Part shown: positions 11,007 to 21,615 of the stretch, in pieces
How positions within the stretch are numbered: the stretch's first letter is position 1
Layout of the letters: each line of letters starts with the position of its first letter
Assembly: GCA_033725935.1 (NCBI GenBank)
Contig: MU867062.1
Coordinates: forward strand, 1,277,168-1,341,167
Reading direction: 5' to 3'
Origin: Cladorrhinum sp. PSN259
Lineage: Eukaryota; Ascomycota; Sordariomycetes; Sordariales; Podosporaceae
Length of the DNA stretch: 64,000 nt
Position numbers and translations under genes: made by a program
Notes under the pieces: generated by a model
What the model saw: the letters and a program-made list of their open reading frames with translations, nothing else
Databases searched by the model: none
What the model was told of the DNA's origin: nothing

Positions 11007-12773
11007 CATGTAGAACAGTGGTTTAACCCCCCTTCCCCCCGCCCTCGGTCCGGCTCTTGACCCCACGCACAAAAACAGGATATGAGAAAGTCGAGCCCAA
11101 ATCATGGCTTTGTGGCGGCAGCAGATGGACGCCCACCACGAGAACTGAACCCGCCATCGAAAGTATCATAGCAGCACAAAAGGCGGGGTTTAGCAACAGA
11201 GACCAATCAATCGTCCACGAGCTTTGGAGGGAGGGTGTGCTGACGTCAGGACTTGCCCGCTAGGACAAGTATGGGCTTGGGGGTATATGTTGAGCCCATT
11301 GGTTGACGACTGGGATGTGTCATGATCGATGGACATATGACACATACTTTTGTGAATACTTTTGGTGTTTTTCTTGTATCTTGGACGACCCATTGGCGGC
11401 GAGACCGTGTCGGAATTCGTAATCGATATCATTCAACTGCGTGGGTTCCAAGGGCGCCAGGCGCGGAAGTCTGGTATGCCCCGCGGATTCTGTAGATAAG
11501 ACAGTTGATAATGATTAGCTATAGATCAGTCAAACTTAGCCAGACACGTGCACATTGTCAACTCGGCATATGTGCCCAGGCGCCAACTCGGTGAACGGAC
11601 GCGATTTCTCATCCAAATGAGGCTGCTTGCAGGATTTCGTAGAGGGATGTCGCGGGGTAGCATCACGATGGAACCGCACTTTGAGGGGGCAGAAGGGAAA
11701 AAATGAGGGTGGGAGAGAGCTGGGCAGGGGAGACAGGAAGGAGGGGGGGGCTTTACAGGATCGAATACCGTAATAGCCCGTCGAGAAGACAAACAAACAA
11801 AATACTCACCGACATTATTTCAGAATAGCCAGCACATGAGTGAAGCTTGACGTGCTTTCAAGAACAACTTCAGTTTTCGCAGCAAGAAGGGAAGATGTCG
11901 CATCTCCAAGTAAAGGAGAAGTCACTACTTATATGCCTTGGAAAGTCAGAACTCGCTTGACGGACGGATCGGTCATCAGGGTGCTCACGCCATCAAGGTT
12001 CTTTGTTATGCCATCTTCTGCGCCAAGGTTACGCTCCGATGCCGGCACGGTTCACTGCCCAATGAGCATTGAAATACATAACTAAATATCCGTAAACCAA
12101 GTTAGAAAGAAGGGCTCCCCAAACCGCAAGACGCCCAGTTACTCTCCGATATTTCGGATCGCATCTCCAAGATACTTGAGCATGAAGAAGAACGAGTCCC
12201 CCGCTCTGCCCACCGAGGAGACCCCTATTTCCAGACCCACAAGACACGGACAGCATTTGCGACATTCCTGGCGATTGAGTCTATTCTCTTTCCACATGTG
12301 GCACTGTACATGTATACGATAGGTTACCATAACGGCTAGAGCTTGTCGCAATTGATCCTTCAGCCTCATTCGTGCTCCAGCCATGGCTAGTCCGCAGAGT
12401 CCAGTCGCGGCTACGACGATTCGGAACCACGACAAGCCCCATGTGGCGTTGCTGTTGGGAGATTGAACAAGTGCGTGGACTGTGAGTTAAGATGGATAGT
12501 GTTAATGGGCGATGGGGTATAAACAGTATACACTTAAGAAGGTGGGTAGTCCACTCTGATTCTGAACGCGAGGTTACCAGAATATCTAAATACTCGTCCA
12601 AATTTATGGGTTACATTATCTCGTGTTAGGAAGGCGGCCTGCTGGAAATGGCAAAGAAATGTTTACAATATCTCCATCTATTCTGTTACTACTTGACTAC
12701 GTACGTGCCTACACTAAACGCTCTCTCCACCGGCAAGGAAGTTCACACCCGGAAACACAGAGCACAAAACTAC
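11007..12773. other. Intergenic stretch
   Basis: About 1.8 kb with no supported gene. Minus-strand frames at 11526..11796 and 12139..12435 are short, overlap each other in different frames and show no domain. Purine-rich runs occur at 11695-11755. Upstream metallothionein control sequences may lie at the left edge. Confidence 0.35.
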
Positions 12774-13418
12774 CTAGAAATTCTTGGGTCCGCAGTACTG
12801 CTTGGTGCGCCAGACGAGGTACAGGTAATCGCCGCCGCGACCCGCATTGATATCACCGGACATACGGTTCCAGCCGCCCGGGGGGCTTCCCTGAGCATCA
12901 CCGCTTCTCCAGAGGGCAATATCGGTCACGAAGCTGGTGAAAGAAGGAAAGAGAGTGGTTAGCAAATCTCCAGGACAGAGCACCACCCTCAATATCAAGG
13001 GTTCAAAGGGATTCAAAAAAACAACTTACTCATTGGCACCCATATCGTTGGACCACGAGAAGTAGCGGTAATCGCCGCCGGCACCCTTGGCCAGGTCGTC
13101 ATTGCGGTTGCCGTCGGCGTTGCCGCGGATATCGGTCCACAACTTATCGACCATCATCCTGGGACTGGTCGCGCGCTTCGGGACGAGCCAGACGTACTCG
13201 CCGCCATAGCCCTTGTTGATGTCGGCGGACTGGCCGTTGATCTCGTTGATGGCATCCCAGGGCTTGTCGTCGTTGTAGCAGGTCTATTTGATCAGATGTT
13301 AGGCTTAGGGAGGATTCAATCGAGGGCTGGGGTATAAATCTACCTCAAACCAGGAGAAGAACTCTTCGTAGTTACGGGTGGATCCCTCGGGGTCGCTGCA
13401 GGTGGACCCAGAAGGCAT
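12774..13418 (-). CDS. Small protein with three GGxYxYL repeats (MABP / beta-prism-like)
   Basis: Three exons, 13344..13418, 13030..13283 and 12774..12933, with introns of 60 nt (GTAGAT, CTAAC, ATAG) and 96 nt (GTAAGT, GCTAACC, CCAG). The joined frame is open throughout and gives 162 aa. Three copies of a similar motif occur: INKGYGGEYVWLV, LAKGAGGDYRYFSW and INAGRGGDYLYLVW. Each follows an Asp-Ile/Leu-Asn/Ala strand and each has a preceding W-x-DI segment (LWTDIRGNADGN, VTDIALWRSG). This is the pattern of the MABP/beta-prism fold, where the threefold repeat builds a lectin-like or membrane-associating domain. There is no signal peptide and few cysteines. The family call is an inference from the motif. 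No single-frame open reading frame shows it whole. Confidence 0.75.
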
Positions 13419-14741
13419 GGTGAGTGAAGGTGTTGGAAGTTGGTCTTGATAGGATGGGAATGGTGTGTGTCAGGAAGTTTTGTGTGGGCGATGGTGTTCA
13501 GGAGATTCTGGGAGAGCCGGAGACACAAGCATCTTTATACCTTGGATACCGAAGCAACAAAACTACAGCGACATGTTCCATTCACCACCTCGTGCTCTGC
13601 GTATGGTTAGATTGTTGGTGCACGTACCTACTCAGGGTAGGCTGGTGTTGATTCTAGACCTCGCCGCGTTGCTGTCCAACAGGGGTGGAGAGGGGGCTGA
13701 TCAGCTTGTGGCCAGCTGAGGAACCTGTTATGGGATAGCTCCAGTCTGGAGGGAGTGGGGGGAGCTGAAGCCCAAAGCCCACATGTCGCTGCAGAGTACC
13801 CAAACATATCGGGAAGCATTGCACGCTTCGGACAGGTGAAGGACGCTATTGAAATGTGATAGAAGCCTCCATATGCAGCTCAATGATTTAGTTCTACTAG
13901 TAGAGCATCGAGACCGTGAAGCCGGACTGTGGATTCTGGAATGATGTTCCAGACCGACGTGTTGTGGAACGAGAGGGAAGCCACTTGGTAATGGGCTTCC
14001 TAAATCCAGGAACTCATTCAAGTTAAGGAAGGATTTCAGTAGCGAAAAAAGTCTTGGAGTTTCCAATCACCACTCTAAAAGAGGTCTCAGGAAGGAATTC
14101 ATGAATAGTTATCGCGCCCTCGTGTTGATCGTGCTGAAATTATTTGTCAGGTTCCTCCGATCTCACACAATGGTGACAGACGCGGTGGCGGCAGTGGCCA
14201 TGGCTATCCTCCAATTCGGGAGTCATGACGCTCACATATCGGGTTTTCTCAAAAAAACGAAACCGTGCAAGTTATGCCCCCACAAAAACCAAAAAGATTG
14301 GACAATCAAATAGCTGGGTGCTCCGCGGTCGAGAAAATTAGTGTAGAGATATGATCGGCTAAGGGATCGTCTCCCTGGGACGATCTAAGAGACACCACCA
14401 ATGCAGAGGAAGAAGGCGGCTGACCTAGCTATCTAGTTTTGTGCACTGTGTTGGAATTTCCCTCATCCGGCAGGCAACTGCTCCGACTCGCTCAGATTCT
14501 AGACTCGCCTAGGCCTAGGACGTGACGACGATGGTGTCATATGAGAAACAGTTGAGGCCTGGAAAGGGCATAGGCGCTGGTGTGGCCGAAGCTGAGTAAA
14601 TTCAGCTGTGAAAGCAGCAATTCATGACGCCCCTAAACTTGGGTTTGATGGTCAGAATCGGGCACCAGGATGGAGAAGCATCTGCAGGCAAGGTCCAGAG
14701 AAACAAACTACATGTTGATACCAACATCACAATTTTGATCT
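13419..14741. other. Intergenic stretch
   Basis: About 1.3 kb upstream of the GGxYxYL gene. It should hold that gene's promoter. No other coding, RNA or repeat feature was recognised. Confidence 0.35.
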
Positions 14742-14749
14742 ATGCCTAG

Positions 14750-15360
14750 AAACACAGCATCCCTTAGCATCCCCTTCTTTGCACGTCCATATCAGTCTAC
14801 GTCAGCGTCTATCAGTACCATTACCATGCCTACTCTACCAACTCTAGAGGTCATCCAGGTGCCTGTGCCGCACCAATCAGCTGTGCCGAAGATTTTCAGG
14901 CCAGCGATGAACCCCGTGACCGTCAGCTCGGGCGTTCAGAAGATGATCTGGAGTACCGTTCAAACTAGCCCGGCGGCGAGCGTGTTGAGTGGACCTCGTG
15001 CGATCCCCCGACAACCTCGTCCCTTCTAATATTTTCCTTTCTGCACAGATTCGCAACCATTTTTGTTCCGGCCAGTCTCTCAGCGGCTGTTCTCTTGGTC
15101 TTGATGGCTTTCATCATCCCTTGGAGCCAGTCTGACACACAGAAGAGCAATCCCTTCGTTCTCCGGGGCAAATGACACAACAAAGTTCTTGTACGACTGC
15201 AACATTATCCCCCCTTTTTATAATGGAAATGCTGATGGTATATACCTACCAGGATCTTTTGGGTCGTCAGTGTTCCCATCGGTTTCTTTGCCTATGTCTG
15301 GTTTGTCTCCGGGCTGAAGCAGTGGTGGATGCGACTCACACGGACTTTGTGAGACTTGAA
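14750..15360 (+). pseudogene. Possible relic or unresolved multi-exon small membrane protein
   Basis: One plus-strand frame reads CAEDFQASDEPRDRQLGR...DDLEYRSN, then a TAG at about 14970, then continues in the same frame through SSLLIFSF and a convincing membrane segment (IFVPASLSAAVLLVLMAFII) to a stop near 15173. A second membrane-like stretch (IFWVVSVPIGFFAYVWFV) follows after a plausible acceptor (CTACCAG at about 15253) and ends near 15329. The pieces look coding, but I could not join them with clean donors. It may be a decayed gene or one whose introns I missed. No family recognised. Confidence 0.3.
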
Positions 15361-15699
15361 GGTTGGGCCGAGAAGAGACTCTACCTGCTGGAGATGAACA
15401 AGATCAAGCGGGGACAGCCAAGCTCTAGCACCGGTCGTCCAGCGGTGTTTGCACGTCAGCGGATGAAGGTGAAAAGAGGAGAGGGAAGCCCCGCCGAGGC
15501 TATTCCGTAATAACTCCAGATGTTTGAGATATTAACACAGCAACCTTGAACTCTGATCATAAGGGAGCCCGCCCTGAGCCGTCCTGAGCAGGCATGAGCA
15601 TGCCTGATTATTAGTACGGCGGCGGGACTAGGTAGCTGACTACGTGAGGGATTGTGTCACGTTCATATTGGTAAGACAGACTTGTCAGAAATATCCAAA

Positions 15700-15798
15700 T
15701 GACGTCTTCAGGTTGTATTGTTTGATGTATTTTGCAGATCTTGAGGCCACTCACTCTTTTAATTGATACTGAAGTTACGAGCAGGCTTGACAGATGTA
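15700..15798 (+). repeat. Diverged direct repeat, copy 1
   Basis: Begins gacgtcttcaggttgtat and ends near cagatgtaat; shared blocks include agatcttg, ccact, taattg and gttacgagca. The partner lies about 420 bp downstream, in the same orientation. Confidence 0.7.
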
Positions 15799-16117
15799 AT
15801 TTTTTAATTTTTTAATTTTCATTATTTTTATTTTTCTCTGAAAAAGAAATAAATTTTACTTGTTTATTATTTTCTTTCTCAAAAGCGGTTTTGCGTTCTA
15901 TCTTTGCAATGCATTGGATATTATGACCATTGGATTCCCAGAGGGACAGTTTCTCGGAGGGAAATTCATCGTTTACGCAGTCTGTTGTCTTGCCTGGGCT
16001 GAGAAATGCTGAAGTAACCGTCATTTGGTAACTATTGGGGGCCAAATGGTTTTTGTCTTGGAAAAGGAAGGAGGGTAATTTTGAAAAGTAACGGTTGGTT
16101 ACACAATAAAATGTAAC

Positions 16118-16219
16118 TGACGTCTTCAGGTTGTATCTCTGAATCCTTTGAAGATCTTGGGACCACTTTACTCTATTAATTGGTGCTTAAGTTACGAGCA
16201 AGCTTGGCCGATGTCATTG
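16118..16219 (+). repeat. Diverged direct repeat, copy 2
   Basis: Same start (gacgtcttcaggttgtat) and same order of shared blocks as the copy at 15700. By eye roughly three quarters of positions agree. The segment between them is very A+T-rich. It lies just upstream of the secreted-protein gene. Confidence 0.7.
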
Positions 16220-16363
16220 TTTTTTTATTATGTTTCTTTTTCTTCATCAAGTAGCTGGGTAGTCAACGAGGAGAATTTCATATTTAAATACCTACCAAAG
16301 GTTGGACCCATACATGTAACCTTCATGTTCAATTAATCACCATCGCGACAAACTTGTTCAAAA

Positions 16364-17447
16364 ATGGTTTCGCACATTACTCCAGCTCTAGTAGCCATAA
16401 TTTCACTCCTTCACCTCCAGCCCGTCCAAGCGCGCTGGCCCGAAAAAGGAGCCTACGCAAACCCCAACACCGGCATCTGGGGCGTCTCCCCTTCCAACCT
16501 GACCGAGTACTTCAAATCTCCCAACGCGACGGGAACTTACAACTTCATCGGCCGGGACATAGCCGTCCCCTATGAAGCACCCAAACTGAAGGATATGCCC
16601 GGGTACTCCTGGCAAGCCTCGGTGGTGGCAGACGTCCCGCTTACCGAAAGCGAAAGCATCAAGACTACACCCGAAGAGCGAATCAACGGCAGTTTCACCG
16701 CCGCCGCGGTCACACTTCAGATCCCAGCAGAACGACCACCCCACGAGTCATGGCTTCTGTGCGTGCTCAGCTGGCAAAGCAACTCTGGGGTCTACAAATC
16801 TTCCGATGTGACGAAAGAAGAAGCAAAAGAAGACAAGGATAAATTTCCCGAGGGGTCTTGCGCGCCCTTTTTCGGTGAGAAGTGTGTGAACGACATCCAG
16901 GACAGTATAACCGACGATCATGCTACCCTTTCGAAGTGGTGTTCCTGCCCGTCTTCAACCAGCACCAAGTCCTGTGGGGATCGGTTGTCAGCTGGGAGAT
17001 GGGCAAGCCGGTGTGTGGCCACCTGTGAGTTCTGCCCGCCTGATTTTACTTTGCTTTTCATAGCACATAATGTAGAGGGTACTTACTAATCTGAAATGTC
17101 GGATGGGCAAATTTCTAGTGTACAACTCGTCTCAGATAAGGGACTGGCCTGATGGCAAGCTGAACATTATTCAGTACGGCAGCGAGAAAGGCGGAATGGG
17201 AAACAGGACACGGTATGACGAGATTGGGGGCAGCATTTGGCCTGTCGCCTTGGTGTGGGGAGACTCTGGAAAGGGCTACCCCAAAGGGGCTCTCTATATG
17301 ATCAATAGAACTGCCAGCATGTCATGTGTGAGGGCTGTGAATGCGACAGAGGGCAGTGTCGCGCCGAGCCTTGGTCACAGAGAGGGGTTGTCGACAATGT
17401 TGATGTCGACTGGACTTATGCTTGCCGTGTGGATGGCTTTGCTGTAG
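16364..17447 (+). CDS. Secreted, cysteine-containing protein with hydrophobic C-terminus
   Basis: Two exons, 16364..17024 and 17119..17447, with a 94-nt intron (GTGAGT, ACTAAT, TTCTAG); the product is 329 aa. Residues 1-24 form a signal peptide ending LQPVQARW. The mature part has several N-glycosylation sites (SNLT, PNAT, NGSF, YNSS, NRTR, NRTA) and a cysteine cluster at about 160-225 (GSCAPFFGEKC...WCSC...KSCGD). The last 20 residues (LSTMLMSTGLMLAVWMALL) are hydrophobic after a small-residue stretch, as in a GPI-anchor signal. The protein is probably extracellular or wall-bound. A competing frame across 16935-17024 is also open, but only the annotated frame joins correctly to exon 2. No domain name recognised. 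Confidence 0.8.
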
Positions 17448-17669
17448 TAGTTCATGCCAAGGGGAGTTCAGGGACAACAGTTGGACAACTTGAAGACTTT
17501 GAGGGAGTCATGGGAACTAGATCTGTATTTCTAAAAATCGAGAGAAAGCTTACGTTTGTTGATGAATACCAACCTACCACCTATCTAGGTATATTATATC
17601 TGTGTCGGAGTTTGAACAAGGAAAAACTGGATGGGCCAACTGGGGTCCTATGAACTACGTAAGACTATT

Positions 17670-19952
17670 CTAAATTATATCGACAGCCATTTCCTTCCAT
17701 CCCTTAAAGGCCCGTCCAAAGGCGTCTTCGTCGAGCTCTGGGTTCCGGATCTGAAGTGAGAACTGGCCCACTCGGAGGAACTTTCCTGGATATGAAGGTC
17801 CCGCCTCGTGTATGATGAGGCCATACCAGACCTGGGAATATTCACCTGCGCCTATATCATAGACTGTGGGCGGCGGTGCTTGTAGTACACCAGTCAAAAT
17901 GGCATGGACATGGAGTTTATCACGAGCCAGCCGGTTGTTCTCCACTGCTTCGAGGGGACTCCAATCGAGGGAAATAAAGCAGTCTGTCTCGTCCTCTAAA
18001 AACCATCCCGATGGGTTCCAGGGGTTCTTGATGTCCCGGATCAAGTCCATTGGTAGTGTCGCAGCGGGCGCCTTGAGACGAAGCAAACAATTAGACGCTG
18101 CTGCAAACGGAGGCAATGATTCCCGAGTTGCCGAACATTCAACGGCGCAATGAGGTGAGAGTTTCCATCCTTCTTCGGCTCGGAGTCTCCAGATTCTTGG
18201 GAAAATGACCCATCCCGAGTTTGCCCAGCTCCAGGATGGAAAGCCAAGCCTACTTGAAGATTGTAATGTCTCGATGTATTCTGTGATGGTTTCTGAGCGC
18301 ATTACTTCGTTTTCCTGCACGGTTTTGACCCAAGTCAAGCTCAGCAGAAGATGATCATCTCCATTCTTGGTCCAGTGGCCCGCAATGTAAGAATCTTGAT
18401 GGATATTCAGTGAGCTCGACAGCAATGAGGCAAGGCCTGACAAAGCGGGGAAAATGTCGCTGCGATTGGTAAATCCGGCATTACGTTTGCTGTACTCTTG
18501 CACCAGTTCATACCATTCAATAATGCCATCCTCCTTTGAGGATGATTCCCACCGTAAGCCGAGCTGTTTTAGGTCAGACAGGGGGACTGACCCGGATAAA
18601 TCATCCATAAACACGGCACCGACTGGGCAAGAGAAACAGAGGTCTGATGGCCCAAAAGCCAGGAAGCGACTCGCCATCCTGAACTCCTGGAACGTCCAGC
18701 CTCTCGAGCACCAAGTTATGTCGTCTTCTTGCATGTTGGCTCTGAGGATGTATTCAGTGGTCCAGTTGTCTTGATCTTTCAAAGGCCGTATTCGAATTCT
18801 GCCTTGAACAGGAGGGTTTACCGTCGATTTGTACCTGACCATCATGTCTCGTTCCTGAATATGAATGAATCCCTCAAGGCAAGATGACGAAGAGAGTGCC
18901 CCAATCGTAACATGTGCATTCCCGTATATCTTATGCATCAGGCCGGCCTGCTCTTCCCAGTCAAGTCTGGCCTCTGGACCTTGGAGGATGCACAAAGCGT
19001 CTATCCACAGGTAGGGTATTGAGAGTGACCTCGTCACTGCGACCGCATCGCGGACAACATTTGTCATCTCCTCGTTGCTGATTCCAGCCATTCGAGCCGA
19101 AACGGTATCTGGCTCGGTCTTGAGTTGTTCTTGGGCGGCTTGGTAAGAACCCCAACAGTAGCTCAGCGCGGCATACTTGGGAGTGGGTTCAGTCATGGCG
19201 ACATCACTGCCCAACACCAGCCTTGTTGGATCGCTCTGGACATCAAGAAGCCTTTTGGGACAGAACGGGGTTGTTCTGATTGCTGAATGGTTGTGTTTCT
19301 CTTTGCAGTCTTTGATGCGGGCTCGTGACCAAGCAATTGACATAGGGTCAAGGCGGTTCTTTGGGCTTTGGGAATTGATCCGGAGCCATTTCGAAACGGG
19401 ATCGTGAGCTGGTATACGAATGCTAAAGTCAGCTACTTTTTTTCATGACAGACAAGGTGGGAAACACCAACCATCGGTACCCTCAACGCGGAACGCAATA
19501 TGGCTGTCACAGTTCTTTCCGGCATTGTCGGTCCATTGAATCTCTGCACACAAAATCATGCCAGTATCAGGATCAGTACTGAGGTCCTCAGATTTGGAAT
19601 TGGCGAATTCCTCCGCCCTCCACCACGAATAAGCTAGGTTTATGTTGATACGGAGTGCTTCAAGTTGTTTGGCTTCTGACTCGTGAAGGATGGAATGTTT
19701 TAGCAAGCCGCAAAAGTCACAACCAGACAATGCCGACCGAGTCAGGTGAGGAAGCTCCGGAAATGTATCAGACACGCGAAACTCGAGCTCTAACCTCCAA
19801 CCACCCGGGCCTTCAGGATGCATCGGCATGCCAGAAAGGTAGCTGTCTCCAGAAGAGGAGATTTCCTCCCGCCCCCCTGCCTCTTTGTCATCAAACTCAA
19901 GGACACGGCAATTTCCGCAGAGTGATGACAGTTTATCGGTAGAAACGTCCAT
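17670..19952 (-). CDS. HET-domain (heterokaryon incompatibility) protein
   Basis: Two exons, 19472..19952 and 17670..19408, joined over a 63-nt intron with a weak donor (GTTGGT), branch GCTGAC and acceptor ACCAG; the product is 739 aa. An N-terminal preface, typical of large HET proteins, contains C-x2-C (LCGNCRVLEF) and SGCDFCGLL. The HET domain follows: KYAALSYCWGS, DAVAVTRSLSIPYLWIDALCI, QAGLMHKIYGNAHVTIGALSS. The C-terminal half has WCSRGWTFQEF, PSWSWAN and a divergent tail. HET proteins trigger cell death when genetically different hyphae fuse, or act as effectors downstream of NLRs. An upstream in-frame ATG at 20051 would add 33 residues; the 19952 start is preferred because conserved sequence begins soon after it. 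No break seen. Confidence 0.9.
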
Positions 19953-20425
19953 TTTGGATCGGAGAAAAACACAGTATTTGTTAGTAGGTGTACATGTAGC
20001 GGAAAGACTTCCGAGTATGTCGATACCAGGATTTGCGGCATATCCCCGCACTTTGAGACAAAATAGGCACCCGTTGGCGCAATAAAGCTGTTTCCCCCGG
20101 CTTGGCTTTCAAATGTGATATAGCATATGCAGCCACCATGCATTATTTGCTGACCATGCCTCGAATCCCCACTCTCTGGTCTTTTACTGGAGCTGCTTTA
20201 TATCTATATTTCTAATACTTTAGGTCGGCAGCTCCTTAAAATAAGTACGACTAGTGTAAATCGAATGCTATATAAGCCAACTACGGAGTAACTGAGAAAA
20301 CTCATCTGCCGAAGTCTAATAAGCAAACTGCCCCCTTTCTCACTCCCGGCCTTCCACGTACTGTACACGGTCATGTCAGACTTTGTCATTGGAGGTTCGA
20401 CACCATCAACCACCGACCTACTGTT
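19953..20425. other. Intergenic, HET promoter and ATPase 3' end
   Basis: About 470 bp. It holds the promoter side of the HET gene and the 3' flank of the AAA+ gene. The stretch 20160-20330 is A+T-rich. No gene seen. Confidence 0.4.
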
Positions 20426-21579
20426 CTATGCCCGAGGCAGCGGCTGCCCCTGAGGACCCTCACCAGTGCCCGGTGGCGGTTGCGACTGGTAATACTGCTG
20501 GCTATTGGGCGGCGGTACCTGATTGGTGGGTGGCTGTGGCGCTCCCCCGTACGGTGGTTGTTGCTGAGGTTGATACCAGTGATTATACATTGGCGCGCCT
20601 TGCGGCGGCGGTGGCCCATATCCGCCGCCTGCAGGAGGGCCGTAGTTATAGTAACCTGGGTGAGCATACGTCGGTGGCGGCACCATGGGAGGCGCTGCAC
20701 CCGTGGGAGCCTGAGCGGGTGGGATTGGCTGTGATGCCGGCGGAATTGGTCCTCCCCCAACGCCGCCTCCCCCTCCTCCCCCTCCGTAGGGCTGCTGGTG
20801 AGGATAAGTGGAAAAGTCAGCTTGTGCCGCGGCCCCTGTCGTGGCGGATGGCGTCTGTGGCGGCAGATTCATTGAGGCAGTGTGTGCGTCTTGCTTGTTG
20901 TCCGTCTTGTTCGACGGATGCGCCTCCTTCTCCTTGTCGGCCGCCGCCTTTTTCTCAGCCTTGTCCTGCTCGAACCTCTCGACCATCCGCTTGAGAACCT
21001 CGACGTCCTGCGCGCGGATCTTTATCTTGGTGGCCAACTGTTCGGCGTCGAACCCATGGAGCGTGTTGAGGTAGTTGATGAACTCGAGGTAGGCATCGGC
21101 TACGGTCTTGAAGTCTTTGACCTTGAGATGCACTGCAATCTCCGACGCGGCATGGTTCGCCTTGTGGGTGCGCCGCTCGTGTGCACGGAACTCGGCAAGC
21201 GCCAGCGCAGTCTGGCAGGCGTTGCGGATCTGCCGCCCGTTCCACTTAGCGTCCTTGTGGGCCGGGTTCATGAAGTAGTCGTCCGCGAACTTTAGGATCT
21301 CGTTGCGGTCGATGCGGATGTCGCTCTTGAAATTGTTGCCGCTGCCTTTCTCAAGCAGCCGGCTCTCGATCCCGTCGAGGTTGAGCTCGAAGATCTCGAG
21401 CGTCGAGTTGAGGTCCAGCTGCGGATAGTAGAGGCTGATGTGGATGCGAGAGGCAAAGGCCTCGTCGAAGTCGCCGATTCGGTTGGTGGTGAGGAAGAGC
21501 ACGCCCGTGTAGTACTCGAGGACGCGGAGGAAAACTGTATGTGTTTGCCAGCCAGTCAGCCGGTGCCCCCGTCACGGTT

Positions 21580-21615
<36 letters not shown>

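Noticed and set aside
20426..20760. Minus-strand and plus-strand frames overlapping the 3' end of the AAA+ gene
   Set aside because: They are shadows of the Pro/Gln/Gly-rich tail of the ATPase.
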